64,000 nucleotides of DNA from Cryptomeria japonica (taxonomy: Eukaryota; Streptophyta; Pinopsida; Cupressales; Cupressaceae). The position numbers and the translations under genes were made by a program. The stretch is from contig NC_081406.1 of NCBI RefSeq assembly GCF_030272615.1, positions 145,674,091-145,738,090 of the forward strand. Direction: 5' to 3'. The first letter of the stretch is position 1, and every line of letters starts with the position of its first letter. Positions 57,900-64,000 of this stretch are shown here, in pieces. Below the pieces are notes generated by a model. The model was not told the origin of the DNA. It saw only the letters and a list, made by a program, of their open reading frames with translations, and did no database searches.

Positions 57900-59744
57900 A
57901 TGGTGGTTCCCACATAGGAGCATGGAGTCGAGCACCAGAGACAACATAATCGACCTCAGAACTATGAGCCAGTGGTAAGTGATCGATCTTAAGCCTCTTA
58001 ATTTCATCAATTTTGAATTTTTTTGTTGATTTTTTTGAATTTTTAGCTTTGTAAAACTTGGGCTTTGTCGATTAATCGTGCAAGACGACATCCTTTGTCG
58101 TACAACAAACTGCTTTGTATTCTTTTGTCGATTAGTTTTATCATTTCACACCTACCCTTGTATCGTACAAGCTTGTTCAAAAGAGACCGTTTTGTCGTTT
58201 GAAGGCTTGTTTTATGTCGTATCAGAGTCTTTTGTCATCCTATACCTAGTCTTGACTTGCATGAGTTTCTGCCTCTACTATGTCGTTTGAAAAACAGTGA
58301 GCATTTTTAAGGGTGCAAACATGAAATTTGGATTTTTCAATTGATGTATTTGGATTTGGATGATGTTTTTCTTGTCTAATAGAATAATTTGAAATGTTTT
58401 CTGATGATCTTTTGTTTGATTCTTGCAGGTTCGACTACCTCACGTTCTTTTCAGATGTGTCTATCTACCGACTATGACATTAGTTTGCAAGTTATCTGAT
58501 GTGGACAGGGCACATATTGATTTATGTGGGTTTACTCATCTTCTTGACATGCTTGATATCCGTGTAAATCACAGGATGCTCACTGCACTTGTAGAGAGAT
58601 TCCATTCTAAGCATAACACATTTCATTTGCCAGTTGGGGATATGACTATCACTCCCGAGGATGTATATAGGATTCTCTAGATTCCATTCACTGGGGATAA
58701 GGTGGATTGTGATTCAGCACAACATCCTGGTCTACTAGCTCTGAGGCAGGTTTATCATGATGCCGATATTCTGACATGGTCTATCAGTTGGGATGACATG
58801 ATGGCCAGGTACAATGAGAAGTTTCCACTAGCATGTACCCTAGCAGGATTCATCAGCTATTTCCTTATGCCAGATAGGGGACAACAGGGTTTCTTATGCA
58901 GCTGGGGCAGGATGCTAGAGAGGCTTGTGGACCACCCTCAGAGATTAGGATGGGGTTCTTGTATTCTGGCGCACATGTATCATGACATGGATGAGGTGGT
59001 TTACCGGGTAGGGAAGAGTATGGCTATAGGGGTTTTGATATTATAGGTATGGGCCTGGGAGCACCTCCCAGTTTGCAGACCGATTGTGAATGACACCAGA
59101 GATCCACAACAACCCATTGTTTATAGATATTGTGGATACATTACTCAACCCCATCTAGGCGAGACAAATAATTGGAGACGATAGCTAGATGATCTTATAG
59201 TTGCCATATGGAGACCTTACAGGGGTCTTGAGCCTTGGGATAACTAGAAAGCTATGTGTAGAGACTTATTTATGACTCTACCTCTCATTGGTAGATTAGT
59301 GACTGTGGTCGAGTGGTTTGTGGTTACTCGAGTGATGAGGCAATATGGTAGACCTTAGGGGATCTCGTGGGAGTTTACTGCATATGTGCATTATGTAGAG
59401 GAGGAGAGATGGGGTTGGGGACCAAGGTTATCATACACCCTGGGCATGCAGGAGTTGACTAGGTTGTAGCGGCTCAGGTAGGACTATTTGGAAGATATTG
59501 CAGATGTAGAGGTATTGCCCCAGTATAGGGATTGGTTCCAGCAACATCCATTCCCTAGTTTCATAGATCTGGTAGAGAAGGCACCTCTGATACAGGAGAT
59601 TGAGGATGATGCCCCTACATAGGCATAGAGATAGAGGTAGGGACAAAGAGACGAGGCTCCGAGGCAGGCAGGTGGTGATCTTAGTGCTAGTAGCAACAAG
59701 GTACCGGCTAGTGGTAGGCAACAAGAGAGAGGAGAGGGTGGATT
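57900..59744 (+). pseudogene. PMD2: plant mobile domain gene, antisense cargo of K2
   Basis: Exon 1 is 57900-57974 (25 codons, ending CCAGTG|GTAAGT). The phase-0 intron is 57975-58428 (ending TCTTGCAG), and exon 2 starts at 58429. Exon 2 encodes a full PMD: H-R-M-L-T-A-L-V-E-R-F-H, F-H-L-P-V-G-D-M-T-I-T-P-E-D-V-Y-R-I-L, L-A-C-T-L-A-G-F, L-G-W-G-S-C-I-L-A-H-M-Y-H and V-W-A-W-E-H-L-P. One frame runs throughout, with 12 stops, all TAG and no frameshift. The C-terminus is cut by LTR F at 59745, so the Gly-rich and coiled-coil tail seen in PMD1 is missing. The exon-intron structure equals PMD1, showing common descent. Confidence 0.87.
58063..58284. repeat. TTTGTCG word cluster in the PMD2 intron
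   Basis: About eight copies of (T/C)TNTGTCG(T/A) occur at roughly 58063, 58093, 58123, 58158, 58191, 58213, 58231 and 58278. It is the counterpart of the 20-bp array in the PMD1 intron, with C replaced by T after TCG and irregular spacing. Confidence 0.75.
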
Positions 59745-60531
59745 TGTTGGCAAATGCACACTCCAATGAGAAATTGTAGGTGATTGAAGGTTTTGTCATT
59801 GATGGCAATCTTGCAATCATATCATATTGGCAAGACAATTATACCGACAGCGGCAACGACAAACTCTACACCGGCACACAGAACACCGACAGTGACAGGA
59901 AGGATACTGACACCCAGGCCGACAAGAATTTTGTTGATAATATATTTTGTAATTAATTGTAAAATCATTCTAAGCCAACATGACGAGTTGTAATATGACT
60001 CATATTTGTATGAGATCATTGTAGAACATTTGGTAATAAGGAAATAGGTGAAATTATGCAGACCTAATATGCAAATTTTTGGTTAAGGGTTTATGTATGC
60101 AGTAGAGCTAAAACTAGTACTAGATCTGGCATAGCAGATGCTATTTTGAAGTAGTACAAGACATTGGATTATTATAATCCATTTTTGAAAGTCAACGTGA
60201 CTTCCTTCTGTAATTGAGCAGTGAGCTCTAGGCACTTGGCCTTCTTGCATGTGCAGGCCCCTATTGTAGCACTAATATTCTCTTATTGGCCAGTAAGTGA
60301 ATATTGTGGGTCACAAATCCCATTGAGGTTTTTCCCTCACTGGGTTTCTTCATTAAACTACTGTGTTATGGTGTGCTCTTCATGTGTTTATTGTTTTTCT
60401 TGTTTACTACATTACTTTTGATTTACCGGTACACTGTATTGACATGCTTTACATGTTTTAATTCAAGTAAATTAATAAACCGATTAGATACTGATTCACC
60501 CCCCCTCTCAGTATCTTTGGGAATCCTAACA
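59745..60531 (+). repeat. LTR of element F (plus)
   Basis: The LTR is 787 bp, TGTTGGCAAATGCAC...AATCCTAACA, followed by a PBS. It is preceded by GGATT, the candidate target duplication. It is nearly collinear with the inverted LTR 61191-61978 and shares its 3' end with the fragment at 25078-25285. It contains CCGAC/CCGGC-rich words at 59850-59930. Confidence 0.92.
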
Positions 60532-60547
60532 ATTGGTATAAGAGCTT
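60532..60547 (+). other. Primer-binding site of F
   Basis: ATTGGTATAAGAGCTT lies directly after the LTR end. TGGTATAAGAGC differs by one base from the initiator tRNA-Met complement TGGTATCAGAGC. Confidence 0.85.
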
Positions 60548-60602
60548 GGTCCTCTATTTTTATAAGTCTAACAACTTGAGGAAGATCTTGACACTAGTAG
60601 AG

Positions 60603-61190
60603 ATGGAAAACTTGAGAGAACAATTGAAAATAGCTCTTTCAGACTATGATGCAGAAAAGGTGAAGAATATCAAACTTGAAGATGATTTGAAGGCTGCTCA
60701 AGATATCATTCAAGCACTTCAAGAGATTTACACTATGGCAAGGAATAAAAGAAGAGAAATTTGTGAGAAGATGCAGGAAGAGGGAGATGAAAAGGAAACT
60801 CTTAATGATTTGGTAAACAAGCTAAGACAAGAGATCAGTACAACACATAATGAGATGCAGGATATGAATATGAGATTTTGTAAAGAAATTGAAGATAGGA
60901 AGAAAAATGAAGAAGACATGGCCAGAAGACTAAATGATGCTGGAAATGAGAATACAAGACTTAGTGATGAAAATGATATGTTGAAGACAGATTTAATGCA
61001 CACACAAAATGATAGAACTGAACTCATAAGACATAAAGGAATCTTAGAAAGTGAACTAACTGCTGCAAATAATCACAAAGAAAAATTCAAGAAAAGTTGA
61101 GAAGAACTTGGTGACATGCTGAAGAATCAGAAACCTAATGGTGACACAAATGGGCTTGGCTTTGAAGTTGGTGCAAGCTCTGGTACTGCA
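60603..61190 (+). pseudogene. F first ORF: coiled-coil Gag-like protein, truncated
   Basis: ATG at 60603 (M-E-N-L-R-E-Q-L) is the first start after the PBS. It encodes about 165 residues that are almost all charged heptad-like helix (E/K/N/L-rich, one long coiled coil). After a TGA at 61098 the same frame continues with M-L-K-N-Q-K-P-N-G-D-T-N-G-L-G-F. It is cut at 61190 by the E LTR. Position after the PBS suggests the Gag role, but no Gag domain or zinc knuckle is in the remaining part. Confidence 0.72.
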
Positions 61191-61978
61191 TGTTAGGATT
61201 CCCAAAGATACTGAGAGGGGGGGGTGAATTAGTATCTAACCGGTTATATAATTTACTTGATTTAAAACATGTAAAACATATCAATATAGTATACTGGTAA
61301 ACTAGAAATAATGCAACAAACAAAGATAACAACAACCACATGAAAAGCACACCAGAACATAGTAGTTTAACGAGGAAACCCAGTGTTGGAAAAACCTCAA
61401 TGGGATTTGTGATCCACAATATTTGCTTACTGGCCAATAAGTGAATATTACTCTTACAATAGGGGCCTGCACATGCAGGAAGGCCAAGTGCCTAGAGCTC
61501 ACTGCTCAAATACAAAATGAGAAGTCACACTGACTTACAAAATGGATTATAAAAATCCAATGTCTTGTACTGCTTCAAATTAGCATCTGCTATGCCAGAT
61601 CCAGTACCAGTTTTAGCTCTGCTTCATACATAAACCCTTAACCTATAATTCACATATTAGGTCTGCCTTATTTCGCCTATCACTATATTACAAAATGTTC
61701 TAAAATGAGCTCATACATATATGAGTCATATTACAACTCGCCATGTCATCTTAGAATGATTTTACAATTAATTACAAAATACACTATAAACAAAATTCCT
61801 ATCAGCCAAGGTGCCGGTATCCTTCCTTTGTCTGCTGGTGTCTTGTGTGCCGATATAGAGTCTGTCGCTACTGGTGCCGGTATATTGTCCTATCGGTATC
61901 ATATGATTGCAAGGTTTCCATCAATGACAAGACCTTCAATCACCTACAATTTCTCATTGGAGTGTGCATTTGCCAACA
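61191..61978 (-). repeat. 3' LTR of element E (inverted)
   Basis: The LTR is 788 bp, TGTTAGGATTCCC...GCCAACA on plus. It is the reverse complement of an LTR of the F family, followed by a purine tract complement (ATCTCCCCCTTTGGCA, 61979-61994). CTGCA at 61186-61190 is the candidate target duplication. With LTR F it forms a 0.79-kb inverted repeat around a 659-bp spacer. Confidence 0.92.
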
Positions 61979-62159
61979 ATCTCCCCCTTTGGCATTGATG
62001 GAAACACTCATGAGAAAAATCCAAAAAGTGTCATCCAAAAATGAGTCTGCCAGAATTGTCTTACCAAAAAAATATGAGCTCCCCCTCAGCTAATGAGCCA
62101 TTTGCTAATAATTTTTCTCATAGCCTCTACTCCCCCTTTGACATCAATGACAAAGGCTG
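61979..62159 (-). other. E purine tract and 3' untranslated region
   Basis: The purine tract complement is at 61979-61994. Further CTCCCCCT words lie at about 62079 and 62129, the latter followed by 'ttgacatcaatgacaaagg', the same block found after the D and C tracts. There is no gene. Confidence 0.83.
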
Positions 62160-64000
62160 TCATTCGCTGTCAGTGGAGTCTTGCCTAGTTTCTTGTAACT
62201 GGTGGGTTAAACTTTGAAAAATATCTGTCAAAATTGAAATGATGTCATTGTTGAATGTTTTACTATCTTTTATAGCCTCATGGGTTCTCTGCACTGTACC
62301 GGTGAATATGTGCATTTTCTCTTCCAGTGTCTTTAGTCTGGGAACCAGAGCCTCAAATTTTTCTTTTCTTAAAGAAATAAGATACTCTAATCTTGGACTA
62401 AGTCGGCATTTTAAGTCCTTTGCTTTGTCCCTTATTCTTTGTTTTTCATTTTCTAGTTTCCTGATTTTCTCTTCTTTCTTTGCAATTTTCTTTTCTAATT
62501 CCAAAAATGAATCTGATGTCCCAATCAAATTGTCAGCAATAATTTTAATCTTATCCCGTGTCAATCTGATTTCTTTGTCAAGATCTTCTGTTAATACATC
62601 CATTTTGCATGTATCCCTATATAGTTTCTTGAAGTCAAAAATGATTTCATTGAGTTCCGGTAAAAGAGTGTCCATCTCACCCTTGTTCTTCTTAACTATA
62701 TCCTCAAAGAATTTTTCTTTTTCCTTTGTCAGTCTCTCCTTAAATGTATCCTCATTTATTTTGTCCAATGTTATTAGATTATCGGTTATATACTTAGACA
62801 ATGTGTCTAATTGGTTCAAAGAATCTTTGTTGTCTATGTTACACTTTGGAGCTATCAGCTTCAAAATGGTTATGGTGTCATCAATAGCCTTATATGCTAG
62901 TACATTACAATCTGTTATTTTCTTAATTGAGTCTAGCAGTACCTCTGTCACATTTGTTGGTCTAAATTTAGACATGGAGATTCCAGATGTCTGTCCAACT
63001 GACTTCACAATTTGTAATCTATCGGTGGTGATAATAGCATTGCTTTCCTGTTTTACTGGAGGATCAGTTTGTGTCTCCTTTTCAGCTACCAAAGGTTTAG
63101 GCTTTTCAGTTGTAGCAGGTGGCACTGTCTCTGAATGTACTTGTGAATGAACCTATTGTTCTTATTGTTTCTTTGTGCTCTCTACTAATGGTTTCTCTAA
63201 TGGTGCCTCTGATGATTTTTCAGTGGTATCCACTGCCGGTTTCTCTACTTGTGACTCTGTATTTTCTACTGGTTTCTCTATGCTTGCCCCTGAAATATTT
63301 TTAGTCGGTTGCTCAATACCAGTGCTGTCAATTTTTCTTGTATCCATTGTTTGTTCAGTTTGTTTCTCATTCCCAATTTCTATGTCTCCAACTATATCTT
63401 CAACATTTGTCTCAGTTGTTGTATCTTCTACCAGTGGCTCAGTTGCCACATCTCTTTTGTCACTTGTTTCCTTATCAACCACATTGTTGACTTCCTATAT
63501 GTCAATATTCATTATGTACAAAACCTTAGAATCAGGATTTGTGTCCTCATGTGTTGTCTTCATACTCTCTATTGCTAGTTGATTTTCAGTAGTGTCTATC
63601 GGTGGAGTATCTAGAGGTGGTAGGGGTAAGTTGTCTATTATCTATATACTGGGAGGTCCACCAACCTTGCCTTTTCCTTTGTCCCTATCCTTTTTGTATA
63701 CCTTGAAGGTTTTAGGTTTTTGATACTCTTCCTGTTTTTCTTTTTCTACCAGGAATATATCCCATGCATCTGTTGTTTCTTTTGTTATCTGATTCACTCT
63801 CCCTGCCATTAGTGCTACATGTCAGTGAGCATTTGAAAATACTGACCGATTATCCTCAAAGATCAATTGATCTATCTCATCAGGTGAGTTAACAGGATGT
63901 ACAGAAAGTAATTTTTCAATCTTTATTTTCTTATCAAGCTCAACAATAACTACTCTTCTAGCTTCTAGTCTATTGTATAGATCTATCGGTATTTCATCAA
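62160..64000 (-). pseudogene. E accessory ORF, homologous to the D accessory ORF (runs off window)
   Basis: One frame runs from the window edge (about 63998) to the stop at 62160, at least 612 codons, interrupted by five stops (about 63829, 63644, 63497, 63163 and 63154). Near the edge it reads I-P-I-D-L-Y-N-R-L-E-A-R-R. It then has a basic K-D-R-D-K-G-K-G-K segment (~63690), a T/E/P-rich acidic linker, and a mostly helical C-terminal 320 residues with a coiled coil (K-I-A-K-K-E-E-K-I-R-K-L-E). The last 321 codons are open. It has no transmembrane segment, no signal peptide and no known domain. Its place, just upstream of the 3' purine tract in sense orientation, matches the D elements. Confidence 0.75.

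Noticed and set aside
57900-59744. TAG read as an amino acid (alternative code or readthrough)
   Set aside because: Neighbouring elements in the same window use or decay with all three stops, and CHG deamination explains TAG without any special code.
62239-63150. 303-codon plus-strand ORF
   Set aside because: It is antisense to the E accessory ORF. Its Ser/Phe/Leu-rich composition is the mirror of the Lys/Glu-rich coiled-coil codons on the minus strand.

Overview
The window looks like intergenic heterochromatin of a large-genome seed plant. It is AT-rich and I can support no single-copy host gene. Almost every base belongs to LTR retrotransposons of the Ty1/copia and Ty3/gypsy types, with one LINE fragment, solo LTRs and mini- and microsatellites. 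Conserved plant features include copia primer-binding sites matching initiator tRNA-Met, purine tracts abutting TGTTGG or TGTA LTR starts, and the plant mobile domain (PMD). The mix of families suggests a gymnosperm, but that is inference with low confidence. All coding regions carry stops or frameshifts, so the window holds fossils rather than active genes.

Left part (1-31.5 kb). A plus-strand copia family 'A' is tandemly arranged: the 3' end of one copy, an LTR (357-1569), PBS and gag start, and later the rest of gag, pol and a 3' LTR (30320-31538). The gag is split by a minus-strand copia 'C' (9905-25901) flanked by a 5-bp duplication AGATC. C was itself invaded by copia 'B', which survives as a full-length fossil (2086-9129) in one copy of an ~8.1-kb tandem duplication and as a solo LTR (10194-11608) in the other. 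C also contains a ~10.7-kb Ty3/gypsy 'G' (14355-25080, minus). G has gag, protease, an RNase H placed before reverse transcriptase, RT, a second RNase H, integrase and a long accessory ORF. The B pol holds a further solo LTR with a perfect CAAGG duplication.

Middle (31.5-39.7 kb). This part holds an LTR-like tail, a TATACA microsatellite, an AT-rich stretch with a ~100-bp tandem repeat, the 3' half of an L1-type LINE (minus), and a decayed gypsy 'H' (gag, 37-bp minisatellite, pol end). The minisatellite is split by a 999-bp solo LTR.

Right part (39.7-64 kb). This is a nest of left halves. H is entered by D-b (39728), D-b by D-a (41889), D-a by K1 (46823), K1 by K2 (55593), K2 by F (59745) and F by E (61191). 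The right halves should lie beyond the window. D and E carry homologous accessory ORFs upstream of their 3' purine tract. K1 and K2 are gypsy elements that each carry, antisense to the element, an intron-containing PMD gene with its own TATA box just inside the 3' LTR. This antisense PMD cargo is the most interesting system here. Because the gene is antisense, its intron would not be spliced from the element's genomic RNA and so can survive retrotransposition. In K2 all 12 in-frame stops are TAG with no frameshift, as expected from C-to-T decay of CAG codons.
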